Positions 1 to 6,749 of a stretch of 11,070 nt of DNA are shown here, piece after piece. The stretch comes from Caulobacterales bacterium 32-69-10. Lineage in GTDB: Bacteria; Pseudomonadota; Alphaproteobacteria; Caulobacterales; Caulobacteraceae. Location: NCBI GenBank assembly GCA_002280485.1, contig NCED01000078.1, forward strand, positions 1-11,070. The letters run 5' to 3'. The first letter of the stretch is position 1, and each line of letters begins with the position of its first letter. A program made the position numbers and the translations under genes. The notes under the pieces are model-generated. The model was not told where the DNA came from and did no database searches. It worked only from the letters and a program-made list of their open reading frames with translations.

Positions 1-929
<929 letters not shown>

Positions 930-933
<4 letters not shown>

Positions 934-1127
934 TCGATCCGCTGGTAGCGGTACTTGTCGCGCACCTCGCGGGCGAAGAAGCCGCCTTTTGATGTGGCGG
1001 CGCGAAAGTCCTCGTACAGCCGTGGAGGCGCGTCGAAATAGGCGTAGGTGTCGCCATCGACGAAGGTGACGAACAGGGTCCGGGTCTCGTCGTCGTAGCT
1101 GTAGCGGCGGATGGCGGCGGACGGCAT
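930..1127 (-). CDS. Small KTSC-domain protein
   Basis: This 65-residue protein has the layout of the KTSC domain: [10 protein letters not shown] near the start, a hydrophobic [18 protein letters not shown] strand pair, then A-x-S-x-G-x-F-F and a terminal [14 protein letters not shown] domains are short, usually stand alone or sit on larger proteins, and have no firmly established biochemical function; a nucleic-acid or lysyl-tRNA-synthetase connection has been suggested for some members. The ATG at 1127 is the only good start. AAGGG lies only two bases before it, so the ribosome site is poor. The gene converges on argG and shares its CTAG with it, and its start is 36 bases from the divergent exporter gene, so the two probably share a promoter region. 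Confidence 0.8.
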
Positions 1128-1163
1128 AGCCCTTGAACGGCAGGGAGCCCGCGCCGGTTTCGC

Positions 1164-1793
1164 ATGGACCTGCCTGTCGATCCCTCCCGCTGGCTGGCCT
1201 TCCTCGGGGTCATGGCCGCCATGGCCTTCTTTCCCGGCCCGGCCAACCTGTTCTGCGTCGCCACCGGCATGGCCCGAGGACGCACCGCCGCCCTGGCGGC
1301 GATGGTCGGCATGAACGCCGCCACCCTGGTGTGGTACGGGGCCGCCGCCGTGGGGCTCGGCGCCCTGGTCGCCGCCTTCCCCGCCGCCTTCAAGGGGCTG
1401 AGGCTTGTCGGGGCGCTGTACCTGGTCTGGATGGGGATCGGCGCGATGCGAGCCGCCCTGTCCAGGTCGCCGGCTCCGCCGGCGGCGGCGATCCCGCGGC
1501 CGGGCTCCGACCTGCGCAACGGCTTCGCGGTCCAGATCGCCAATCCCAAGATCATCCTGTTCTTCTCGGCGGTGCTGCCGCCGTTCCTCGACCTGGACCG
1601 GCCCTTGCCGGGCCAGCTCCTCGTCTTCGCTGCGACCATGATCGCCATGGACGCCGCCGCCATGACCACCTTCGGCCTCGGCGGCGCGGCCCTGGCCCGG
1701 CGGATGGAAAGCCCCCGGTTTCGGCGCGGCTTTTCGGCCGTCACCGCCCTACTGCTGTTTGCGGCTGCAGCCTTGGTCGCGATTTCGGGTTAA
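1164..1793 (+). CDS. LysE/RhtB-family amino-acid exporter
   Basis: A 209-residue polytopic inner-membrane protein, the usual length for the LysE/RhtB translocators that export amino acids or related small molecules. The diagnostic N-terminal segment is seen at about residues 17-40: AFFPGPANLFCVATGMARGR, i.e. the family's PGPxx...GxxxG helix. Further hydrophobic segments lie near residues 44-70, 75-95, 110-130 (with the conserved NPKIILFFSAVLPPF), 145-170 and 185-208, giving about six helices. Substrate cannot be read from sequence. The ATG at 1164 is preceded by an in-frame TGA at 1134 with no other start between, so the start is fixed, although AGGGAG (1142-1147) is 16 bases away and unusually distant for a ribosome site. 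Confidence 0.88.
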   Translation: MDLPVDPSRWLAFLGVMAAMAFFPGPANLFCVATGMARGRTAALAAMVGMNAATLVWYGAAAVGLGALVAAFPAAFKGLRLVGALYLVWMGIGAMRAALSRSPAPPAAAIPRPGSDLRNGFAVQIANPKIILFFSAVLPPFLDLDRPLPGQLLVFAATMIAMDAAAMTTFGLGGAALARRMESPRFRRGFSAVTALLLFAAAALVAISG

Positions 1794-1812
1794 GCTCAAG
1801 CTTGCACGGGCT

Positions 1813-1840
1813 GTTCAGGTTCCGTTCAGGCCCTGTTCAG
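1813..1840 (+). promoter_or_regulatory. Triple direct repeat GTTCAG(G) at 11-bp pitch, candidate response-regulator site
   Basis: GTTCAGG occurs at 1813-1819 and 1824-1830, and GTTCAG again at 1835-1840, each separated by 4 bases. Seven-base direct repeats with 4-base spacers at one helical turn are the known architecture of OmpR/PhoB-family response-regulator sites. An AT-rich stretch (TGAATTTAAC, 1851-1860) lies where a -10 element would fall for such an activator. The downstream gene is the lipoprotein at 1998. Which regulator binds is not known from the sequence; PhoB, ChvI or CenR types are candidates. Confidence 0.5.
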
Positions 1841-1906
1841 CCTTGGCCAATGAATTTAACGATGCTGGCAACCCTCGCCGCCAAGCGACGCTTTAAAATG
1901 GAATGC

Positions 1907-1934
1907 GCGGACAGGGCTCCCTCTCGGGGTCCGC
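1907..1934 (+). promoter_or_regulatory. Hairpin in the presumed leader of the lipoprotein gene
   Basis: GCGGAC (1907-1912) pairs with GTCCGC (1929-1934). Within the 16-base loop AGGG and CCCT can pair again. If transcription starts near the repeats at 1813-1840, this lies in a leader of roughly 130 bases. The rest of 1794-1997 holds no open frame with a credible start. Function unknown. Confidence 0.3.
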
Positions 1935-1997
1935 CGTTCTGAGTTGAGCCGCCGCGGCTTCATCCCCATCTTTTTGGGGGGCAGTTTAGGAGTCCTA

Positions 1998-2585
1998 ATG
2001 AAACGCTTCTTCATCGTAGCGGCGGCGACGGCGGCTCTGGCGCTCGGCGCCTGCACCACAGCCACGCCCTACCAGCCCTTGCAGCGCGGGACGAACGTCT
2101 CGGGCGGCTATACCGAGCGCCAGATCGAAGCGAACCGCTGGCAGGTGAGTTTCTCCGGCAATTCGCTGACCAACCGCCGCACCGTCGAGAGCTACCTGCT
2201 CTTCCGGGCGGCCGAATTGACCCAGCAGAACGGCTACGACTGGTTCTCCGTCGTCGACCGCAACACCGACCGCGACACCCGCGTCTACGCCGACCCCTAC
2301 TTCAACAGCTGGGGTATGTGGGGCCCGAGCTGGCGGATGTTCGGTCCCGGCTTCGGCGGCGGCTGGAGCAACTGGGGCTACTGGGGCGGCTGGGGTCCCG
2401 GTTTCGGCCCGGGCTGGGGCGGCTGGGGCGGTGGTATGGACTATCGCCAGGTGACCCGCTTCGAAGCCAACGCCGAGATCTTCCTCGGCCGCGGCCCCAA
2501 GCCGACGAACGATACGCGGGCCTTCACGGCCGCCGACGTGATCCAACGTCTCGGTCCGACCATCGTCCGGCCGACCGCCGGCTGA
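1998..2585 (+). CDS. Gly/Trp-rich outer-membrane lipoprotein, CC0125/CC1285-like
   Basis: The 195-residue product begins with a lipoprotein signal: MKRFF, a hydrophobic stretch, then the lipobox L-G-A-C with the lipidated Cys at residue 19. Residues +2 and +3 are Thr, not Asp, which favours the outer membrane. Residues 36-80 (GGYTERQIEANRWQVSFSGN... followed by a helix ending QQNGYDWF) resemble the Caulobacter CC0125/CC1285 lipoprotein family, a recognised group of unknown function; I rely on memory for this match. Residues 104-146 form a low-complexity segment with nine Trp among Gly, Pro and Phe. A conserved-looking tail (FEANAEIFLGRG...) follows. ATG 1998 is chosen because AGGAG (1988-1992) lies 5 bases upstream and the signal peptide begins exactly there; an upstream in-frame TTG at 1944 has neither. 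Confidence 0.82.
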   Translation: MKRFFIVAAATAALALGACTTATPYQPLQRGTNVSGGYTERQIEANRWQVSFSGNSLTNRRTVESYLLFRAAELTQQNGYDWFSVVDRNTDRDTRVYADPYFNSWGMWGPSWRMFGPGFGGGWSNWGYWGGWGPGFGPGWGGWGGGMDYRQVTRFEANAEIFLGRGPKPTNDTRAFTAADVIQRLGPTIVRPTAG

Positions 2586-2593
2586 CCCAGGAC

Positions 2594-2616
2594 GGGGTCG
2601 CCCTGCGGGCGGCCCC
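2594..2616 (+). terminator. Strong GC hairpin after the lipoprotein gene, terminator-like but without a T run
   Basis: GGGGTCGCC (2594-2602) pairs with GGCGGCCCC (2608-2616) through nine base pairs including one U-G wobble, with a 5-base loop. It begins 9 bases after the lipoprotein stop and ends 21 bases before the next start. No T tract follows, so it may terminate inefficiently, stabilise the upstream message, or need Rho. Confidence 0.45.
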
Positions 2617-2637
2617 GATCCTCGACAGGGAGATGCG

Positions 2638-3036
2638 ATGCCAATGGCAGCCAAAGGCTTCGATCCCAATGGGCCGCTCGACCCGTCGCGCGCCCTTGTG
2701 CCGGCCGTGGTCCGGGTCAACACCCAGACGGTCAGGCGCGGCTTCTGGCCCAAGATCCGCAAGCTGGCCCCGCGCATCCCCTTCGCCGGCGACGCGGTCG
2801 CCCTGTGGTTCTGCGCCCGCGACGCCGCCACCCCGACCGGCACCAAGGCCATGCTGATGGCCGCCCTGGCCTATTTCGTCGTGCCCACCGACGTCCTGCC
2901 CGACTGGTTCGTCGGCCTGGGCTTCACCGACGACGCGGCGGTGATCGCCGCGGCGATCGGCATCGCAGGCCGGGCGATCAAGCCGGTGCACCGAGAGGCC
3001 GCCAAGGCGCTGCTCGCCCGAATGGCGGAAGATTAA
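2638..3036 (+). CDS. YkvA/DUF1232 family membrane protein
   Basis: A 132-residue protein whose C-terminal half carries the DUF1232 (YkvA) signature at about residues 70-107: a hydrophobic segment A-L-A-Y-F-V-V-P-T-D-V-L-P-D-W followed by G-F-T-D-D-A-A-V-I. The PxDxxPD...GxxDD pattern is the hallmark of this family; members are small membrane-associated proteins with no settled function. The N-terminal 60 residues are basic and less conserved. ATG 2638 has AGGGAG (2627-2632) 5 bases upstream; an in-frame ATG at 2644 is an alternative. It lies 52 bases after the lipoprotein gene in the same direction, separated by the hairpin at 2594-2616, so co-transcription is possible but uncertain. Confidence 0.85.
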   Translation: MPMAAKGFDPNGPLDPSRALVPAVVRVNTQTVRRGFWPKIRKLAPRIPFAGDAVALWFCARDAATPTGTKAMLMAALAYFVVPTDVLPDWFVGLGFTDDAAVIAAAIGIAGRAIKPVHREAAKALLARMAED

Positions 3037-3052
3037 GCCGCCTTAACCATTG

Positions 3053-3071
3053 CTTGCGAATGAGTTGCAAG
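3053..3071 (+). promoter_or_regulatory. 19-bp imperfect dyad, candidate upstream Fur-like operator
   Basis: CTTGC (3053-3057) and GCAAG (3067-3071) are perfect inverted arms; seven of nine symmetric positions match around the centre at 3062. Fur operators are 19-bp A/T-leaning dyads, and alphaproteobacterial sites often have TTGC/GCAA ends. Its right arm overlaps the proposed -35 of the bfd promoter. Confidence 0.4.
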
Positions 3072-3093
3072 GACGTTCGCGCCCCGCTATATG
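3065..3093 (+). promoter_or_regulatory. Putative promoter of bfd-bfr
   Basis: TTGCAA (3065-3070) and TATATG (3088-3093) are spaced 17 bases apart, a good match to a housekeeping sigma-factor promoter in an otherwise GC-rich region. Transcription would start near 3100, about 30 bases before the bfd start codon. Two dyads flank or overlap it, consistent with metal-dependent repression. Confidence 0.5.
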
Positions 3094-3114
3094 AGAGTGA
3101 GTATCAAGTCTCAT
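3091..3114 (+). promoter_or_regulatory. Fur-box-like dyad over the -10 and start site of bfd
   Basis: ATGAGA (3091-3096) and TCTCAT (3109-3114) are inverted arms around a core TGAGTATCA (3098-3106). The classic Fur consensus core is TGATAATCA with GAGAA/TTCTC-like flanks, so seven of nine core positions match. Its place on the presumed transcription start fits a repressor site. Irr or RirA sites have different consensus forms and fit less well. Confidence 0.45.
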
Positions 3115-3128
3115 GTCCGTCGGGGCCC

Positions 3129-3314
3129 ATGTACGTCTGCAATTGCAACGGTATCCGTGAACGCCAGGTTCGCGCCGCGATCGACCAGGGCGCGCGCCGT
3201 CCCGCCGACGTGTTCCGTCATTGCCAGACCCAGCCCCAATGCGCCAAATGCGTCTGCGACATGCGACGGATGATCCAGTGCGCTGAACAGGCCCTGCGTC
3301 ACGCCGCCGAATAG
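3129..3314 (+). CDS. bfd: Bacterioferritin-associated ferredoxin
   Basis: A 61-residue protein matching Bfd, the small [2Fe-2S] ferredoxin that binds bacterioferritin and passes electrons through its haem so that stored ferric iron can be reduced and released. The start MYVCNCNGI is the family signature. Cluster cysteines are C4, C6, C38 and C41, the same positions as in E. coli Bfd (C-x-C near the N-terminus and C-x2-C). Extra cysteines lie at 32, 43 and 51. ATG 3129 is set by the family N-terminus; the ribosome site is weak (CGGGG region). It is followed after 48 bases by bfr, the expected partner, and is preceded by a promoter with Fur-like dyads. Length is normal for the family. Confidence 0.93.
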   Translation: MYVCNCNGIRERQVRAAIDQGARRPADVFRHCQTQPQCAKCVCDMRRMIQCAEQALRHAAE

Positions 3315-3319
3315 CGGCC

Positions 3320-3336
3320 GCGGGCTTCTTGCCCGC
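3320..3336 (+). other. Small intercistronic hairpin between bfd and bfr
   Basis: GCGGGC (3320-3325) pairs perfectly with GCCCGC (3331-3336) across a 5-base loop. No T run follows. It could adjust the ratio of Bfd to the 24-subunit Bfr by partial termination or by RNA processing, which is inference only. Confidence 0.35.
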
Positions 3337-3362
3337 CTTAAGCGGAACAAGGGCTCATGGCC

Positions 3363-3845
3363 ATGCAAGGCGATCCGGCGATCATCCGCCTGCTCAACAC
3401 TGTGCTCACCAACGAACTGACCTCGGTGAACCAGTACTTCCTCCACGCCCGGATGTTCCAGAACTGGGGCTATGAGCGGCTGGGCAAGGTCGTCTACGAC
3501 GAATCCATCGAAGAGATGAAACACGCCGACAAGCTGATCAAGCGGGTGCTGTTCCTCGACGGGCTTCCCAACCTGCAGGACCTGCACAAGCTGTCGATCG
3601 GCGAGACGGTGGTCGAGGCCATGTCGGCGGACCTCGCGCTGGAAATCCGCGGACGCGGCGCGCTGGTGGAGGGCGTCGCCCTGTGCGAGCGGACCCAGGA
3701 CTTCGTCAGCCGCGAAATCCTGGTCGATATCCTCTCCGACACCGAGGAGCACATCGACTTCCTGGAGACCCAGCTGTCGCTGGCCCGCTCGATCGGCGAG
3801 CACAATTACCTCCAGTCGGCGATGGGCGAGCTGGAAGGCGACTGA
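3363..3845 (+). CDS. bfr: Bacterioferritin
   Basis: A 160-residue ferritin-like protein that assembles into a 24-subunit haem-containing shell and stores iron in the cytoplasm. It aligns without gaps to E. coli Bfr. Ferroxidase ligands E18, E51, H54, E94 and H130 are present and so is M52, the haem ligand between subunits. The sixth ligand, E127, is replaced by Thr (codon 3741-3743, context [11 protein letters not shown]). ATG 3363 is chosen because it gives the family start M-x-G-D and has AAGGG (3349-3353) 9 bases upstream; an ATG six bases earlier (3357) would add Met-Ala but sits only 3 bases from that site. It lies downstream of bfd in an apparent operon. Confidence 0.94.
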   Translation: MQGDPAIIRLLNTVLTNELTSVNQYFLHARMFQNWGYERLGKVVYDESIEEMKHADKLIKRVLFLDGLPNLQDLHKLSIGETVVEAMSADLALEIRGRGALVEGVALCERTQDFVSREILVDILSDTEEHIDFLETQLSLARSIGEHNYLQSAMGELEGD

Positions 3846-3872
3846 CGCTCCGCACCGAGGTACCGTCCGGGC

Positions 3873-4250
3873 ATGGATATCGAGAGACGAGACCTGCTCC
3901 TCGGCGCGGCCGCCCTGTCGCTGGCGGCTCCAGCCACGGCCGCTGAAAGGCCAGCCCTGTACGGCCTGATCGGCAAGATGACCGCCGTCGCCGGACAGCG
4001 CGACGCCCTGATCGCGATCCTGCTGGAGGGAGTGTCGGGCATGCCGGGTTGCCTCAGCTACATCGTCGCCAAGGACCCGGCCGCCGCCGACGCGATCTGG
4101 ATCACCGAGGTGTGGGACAGCGAAACCAGCCACAAGGCTTCGCTGCAGCTCGCTTCGGTGCGTGCGGCCATAACCAGGGCGCGGCCCCTGATCGCCGGCA
4201 TGGACCCGGGCGTCACCACCGTTCCGGTCGGCGGTCACGGCCTCGGCTAG
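3873..4250 (+). CDS. Exported ABM-domain protein (putative quinol monooxygenase fold)
   Basis: A 125-residue protein with an export signal and one antibiotic-biosynthesis-monooxygenase (ABM) domain, a dimeric ferredoxin-like fold found in YgiN-type quinol monooxygenases and in haem-degrading enzymes. The N-terminus has E-R-R-D-L-L-L followed by a hydrophobic Ala/Leu stretch and a likely cleavage site after A-T-A near residue 23; the paired arginines suggest Tat export. The ABM pattern runs from about residue 29 to 112: GLIGKM, P-G-C-L-S-Y at 58-63, then W-I-T-E-V-W and H87 in T-S-H-K-A. ATG 3873 is 27 bases after bfr in the same direction; the ribosome site is weak (CGAGG, 12 bases off). Substrate is unknown; the iron neighbours only hint at redox or haem chemistry. 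Its stop overlaps the convergent protease gene by 4 bases. Confidence 0.78.
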   Translation: MDIERRDLLLGAAALSLAAPATAAERPALYGLIGKMTAVAGQRDALIAILLEGVSGMPGCLSYIVAKDPAAADAIWITEVWDSETSHKASLQLASVRAAITRARPLIAGMDPGVTTVPVGGHGLG

Positions 4251-4980
4251 CTGCGCTTCAGACAGACCACCTGGGCCACGCGCAGGTCGCGGCGCAGGGC
4301 GTCGGCGGCGCGGCCGTAGTTCTCCACCGTGATCGGCTCGCCCAGCGCCCCGGAGGGGCCCGTGACGACCCCGGCCCGCTTCAGGGCGCCGGCCAGGCTT
4401 TCCGGCGCGGCGGTGTAGATGCGGCCCCGGCGCGGGGCCTCGGCGATGGTCATCCCGACCACCCGGCCGGCGGTGTCGAGCACCGGCGCGCCCGATAGCC
4501 CAGAAAGCCGCCGGGCCGTCCTTGAGGGAAGCCGGGATGAAAGCCCCGCGTGCCGACCCTGAGCGGCAGGGCCAGGCCCGAGGCCAGCCCATCGGCGCCG
4601 CCCTCGGTGACCAGGACGGCGACGTCTGTGTAGGGATCGAGGATGACCTTGGCGGCGACGCCCTGGCCGGATCCGACCAGCAGGGCGGCCTGGACGCAGC
4701 CCTCCAGTACGTGGGCCGCGCTCAGCCACACCCCCTGGCTTCCCATGGAGAAGGCGGTGCCGGCGGTGTTCGGCGAGGGGGCGGGCGCCTTGATCATCAC
4801 GGCCCGGTCGAAGGCGGTGGCCGGGCGAAGCAGATCGCCCTCGCCCGGCGCCGGCGGCGGGGGGGCGGGGGGTGCGTCGGCGCGCTCGCCGCGGCTGAGC
4901 GCGGCGACGAGCAGGGCGAAGACGACGGAAGCGTAGACGAGCCAGTCGGGCAGCTTGGGGAAGTGGAGCGGCGCGTGCAT
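4247..4980 (-). pseudogene. Trypsin-like serine protease, frame-broken with an apparent internal deletion
   Basis: From ATG 4980 the frame encodes a short cytoplasmic tail, one membrane helix (about residues 12-29), a Pro-rich linker, then a trypsin-like domain with catalytic His90 in L-S-A-A-H-V-L and Asp119 in P-Y-T-D-V-A-V-L, reaching G-F-P-Q-G-R-P-G (150-157). Near 4505-4512 the match moves to another frame, where L-S-G-L-S-G-A-P-V-L-D carries the catalytic Ser (codon 4495-4493) and the domain ends with G-M-T-I-A-E and a stop at 4247. Left in one frame, translation would miss Ser and stop at 4450. The Asp-Ser distance is only about 44 codons, against about 75 in DegP/DegS, so a segment also seems lost. 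It follows the DUF350 gene by 13 bases, probably as an operon. A sequencing or assembly error is the main alternative. Confidence 0.72.
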
Positions 4981-4993
4981 CAGCGCCCCCGGC

Positions 4994-5407
4994 TCAGGCC
5001 GCGACGGCGGCGGCGAGGATCAGGGCGCTGGCCAGCCGGGCGGCGGTGAGCAGGGCCGCCGCCGCCGTCTCCCCCTCCTGGATCCGCGCTGGCAGCCCGG
5101 CCAGGAACAGGTCGGTGATCCGGAACACCAGCAGCTGCACCGCCGTGGTGGCGAGGCCCCAGATCACGATCTCCAGCACCGAAGGCGAGGCCGACAGCGA
5201 GACCGCCAGGGGCGCGGCCAGGCCGATGATCACCCCGCCGTAGGAGATGGCCGCCGCGGCGTTGCCCTCGCGGATCAGCTGAACCTCCTTATAGGGGGTC
5301 AAGAAGGCGTAGACCGTCGCGCCCAGCACCAGCATGACCAGGGTCACGCCGGCGTGGATCAGGGTCAGCGGGAAGCCGGAGGCGAAGGCCTGGACTTCCG
5401 GGGTCAT
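4994..5407 (-). CDS. DUF350 family membrane protein
   Basis: A 137-residue inner-membrane protein with the DUF350 pattern: helices at about residues 13-35, 51-72, 77-95 and 115-136, the motif R-E-G-N-A-A-A-A-I-S-Y-G-G at 46-58, and V-I-W-G-L followed by V-Q-L-L. Function of the family is not established; members often sit beside envelope or stress genes. The ATG at 5407 is chosen because hydrophobic and conserved residues begin shortly after it and no better start lies upstream. It has no ribosome site of its own, but the stop of a 9-codon ORF with a strong site overlaps it as ATGA, so translation may be coupled. The protease gene follows 13 bases downstream on the same strand. Confidence 0.83.
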   Translation of the reverse strand: MTPEVQAFASGFPLTLIHAGVTLVMLVLGATVYAFLTPYKEVQLIREGNAAAAISYGGVIIGLAAPLAVSLSASPSVLEIVIWGLATTAVQLLVFRITDLFLAGLPARIQEGETAAAALLTAARLASALILAAAVAA

Positions 5408-5433
5408 GGAACTGGGCTCGGGGAGGACGCCAT
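5404..5433 (-). CDS. Possible 9-residue leader ORF coupled to the DUF350 gene
   Basis: ATG at 5433 opens MASSPSPVP and stops at TGA 5406-5404, overlapping the DUF350 start codon as ATGA. The ribosome site is strong: AAGGG at 5446-5442 is 8 bases upstream. The DUF350 start has no such site. This arrangement is typical of translational coupling or a leader peptide. It could also be chance, as the peptide has no obvious regulatory codon run. Confidence 0.4.
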   Translation of the reverse strand: MASSPSPVP

Positions 5434-5489
5434 CGCCCCTTCCCTTAGGCGCCGGAGCAGTAGCCCGCAAGCGCGCTCGCGCCGCACGG

Positions 5490-6668
5490 TCAGGTCGCGG
5501 GGGCGGAGCTGGCGGCCGGGGCGGCCTCGATCTTGCGCCGCGCGCTCGCCCTCAGCTTCTCGCTTTCCGACTTCAGCTGGCCGCAGGCGGCCAGGATGTC
5601 GCGGCCCCGGGGCGTGCGGATCGGGGAGGCGTAGCCTGCCCGGTTGAGGATGGCGGCGAAGCGCTCGATGGTCGCCCAGTCCGAGCACGCGTAGTCCGTG
5701 CCCGGCCAGGGGTTGAATGGGATCAGGTTGATCTTGGCCGGCAGGCCCTGCACCAGCTTGACCAGGGCCTTGGCCTCGGCGGGGCTGTCGTTGACCCCCT
5801 TGAGCATGACGTACTCGAAGGTGACGCGGCGGGCGTTGGACAGGCCCGGATAGGCCCGGATGCCGGCGATCAGCTGCTCGAGCGGATAGCGCTTGTTCAG
5901 CGGCACCAGCACGTCGCGCAGTGCGTCGTTGGTGGCGTGCAGCGAGATGGCCAGCATCGCCTGGGTGCGGTTTCCCAACGCCTCCAGTTCCGGCACGACG
6001 CCCGAGGTCGAGACGGTGATGCGCCGCCGCGAGATGGCGATGCCCTCGCCGTCCGAGATGATGTCGATGGCGTCGGCGACGTGGTCCAGATTGTAGAGCG
6101 GCTCGCCCATGCCCATGAACACGATGTTGGAGAGCCGGCGGTCCTCCTTGGGCGAGGGCCATTCCTCCAGGTCGTCGCGGGCGACCTGGACCTGGGCCAC
6201 GATCTCGGCGGCGGTCAGGTTGCGCACCAGGGCCTGGGTGCCGGTGTGGCAGAAGGTGCAGTTCAGGGTGCAGCCGACCTGGCTGGAGACGCACAGGGCG
6301 CCAGCGCGGCCTACGTCGGGGATGTAGACGGTCTCGGCCTCGATCCCCGGCGCGAAGCGGATCAGCCACTTGCGGGTGCCGTCCTTGGACACCTGGCGCT
6401 CGACGACCTCGGGACGGGCCACGGTGAAGTGGGGCTCGAGCTTGGCGCGCATCTCCTTGGAGATGTCGGTCATGCGGTCGAAGTCGGTGGCGCCGTAGTG
6501 GTGGATCCAGCGCCACAGCTGGGTGGCCCGCATCTTGGCCTTTTCGGGCGGCACGACGCCCGTCGCCGCCAGGGCGGCGGCCAGTTCAGGACGCGTCAGT
6601 CCGGCGAGATTGACTCGCGCAGGCTGGGGCGTCGCGGCCGGCTTGTGGGCGAGGTCGAGCGTCAGCAT
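5490..6668 (-). CDS. rlmN: Dual-specificity 23S rRNA/tRNA adenine-C2 methyltransferase
   Basis: A 392-residue radical-SAM enzyme that methylates C2 of A2503 in 23S rRNA and of A37 in some tRNAs, aiding decoding and peptidyl-transferase function. The radical-SAM cysteines are C133, C137 and C140 in [10 protein letters not shown]. The two methyl-carrier cysteines of the RlmN ping-pong mechanism are both present: C126 in A-L-C-V-S-S-Q and C362 in I-L-A-A-C-G-Q-L. The G-M-G-E-P motif lies at 186-190. The N-terminal helical domain (about 20-90) is complete; the C-terminal tail is Ala/Pro-rich. ATG 6668 is the first credible start; a TTG 69 bases upstream has no family support. No ribosome site is close, so it may depend on a weak site or leaderless initiation. 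It lies 81 bases after serA, on the same strand. Confidence 0.95.
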   Translation of the reverse strand: MLTLDLAHKPAATPQPARVNLAGLTRPELAAALAATGVVPPEKAKMRATQLWRWIHHYGATDFDRMTDISKEMRAKLEPHFTVARPEVVERQVSKDGTRKWLIRFAPGIEAETVYIPDVGRAGALCVSSQVGCTLNCTFCHTGTQALVRNLTAAEIVAQVQVARDDLEEWPSPKEDRRLSNIVFMGMGEPLYNLDHVADAIDIISDGEGIAISRRRITVSTSGVVPELEALGNRTQAMLAISLHATNDALRDVLVPLNKRYPLEQLIAGIRAYPGLSNARRVTFEYVMLKGVNDSPAEAKALVKLVQGLPAKINLIPFNPWPGTDYACSDWATIERFAAILNRAGYASPIRTPRGRDILAACGQLKSESEKLRASARRKIEAAPAASSAPAT

Positions 6669-6702
6669 GGGGCGTAGATAGGCCTTTACCCCCGTCCCGT
6701 CA

Positions 6703-6734
6703 TCCTCCGGCGGCGACCGGTCGCGGCCGGAGGA
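6703..6734 (-). terminator. 32-bp near-perfect palindrome between serA and rlmN
   Basis: TCCTCCGGCGGCGACC (6703-6718) is followed directly by GGTCGCGGCCGGAGGA (6719-6734); 15 of 16 positions are complementary, with the perfect core GCGACCGGTCGC. It begins 16 bases after the serA stop on the transcribed strand. No T run follows, so an intrinsic terminator is uncertain; it may protect the serA message from 3' decay or bind a dimeric protein. Confidence 0.5.
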
Positions 6735-6749
6735 CAATGCGGCAGGTGT

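Noticed and set aside
1963..1980. CCCC...GGGG pairing just before the lipoprotein ribosome site
   Set aside because: Only four pairs around an 8-base loop, outside the ribosome site itself; too weak to call a regulatory hairpin.
1944..1997. TTG start extending the lipoprotein by 18 residues
   Set aside because: It would bury the lipoprotein signal peptide inside the protein and has no ribosome site, while ATG 1998 has AGGAG at 5 bases.
3033..3047. TTAA-N6-TTAAC resembling a CtrA box before bfd
   Set aside because: The spacer is 6 instead of the required 7 bases, and the first TTAA includes the stop codon of the preceding gene; treated as coincidence.
3111..4592. Open frame of nearly 500 codons on the - strand across bfd, bfr and the ABM gene
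   Set aside because: It overlaps three recognisable genes on the other strand, has no ribosome site or domain, and shows shadow-type composition.
4450..4729. Possible programmed frameshift to explain the split protease
   Set aside because: No slippery heptamer is visible at the junction, and the short Asp-to-Ser distance points to lost sequence rather than recoding.
5334..6677. Open frame of about 447 codons on the + strand opposite rlmN
   Set aside because: rlmN with all radical-SAM and methyl-carrier cysteines lies on the other strand; the + frame has no recognisable domain.
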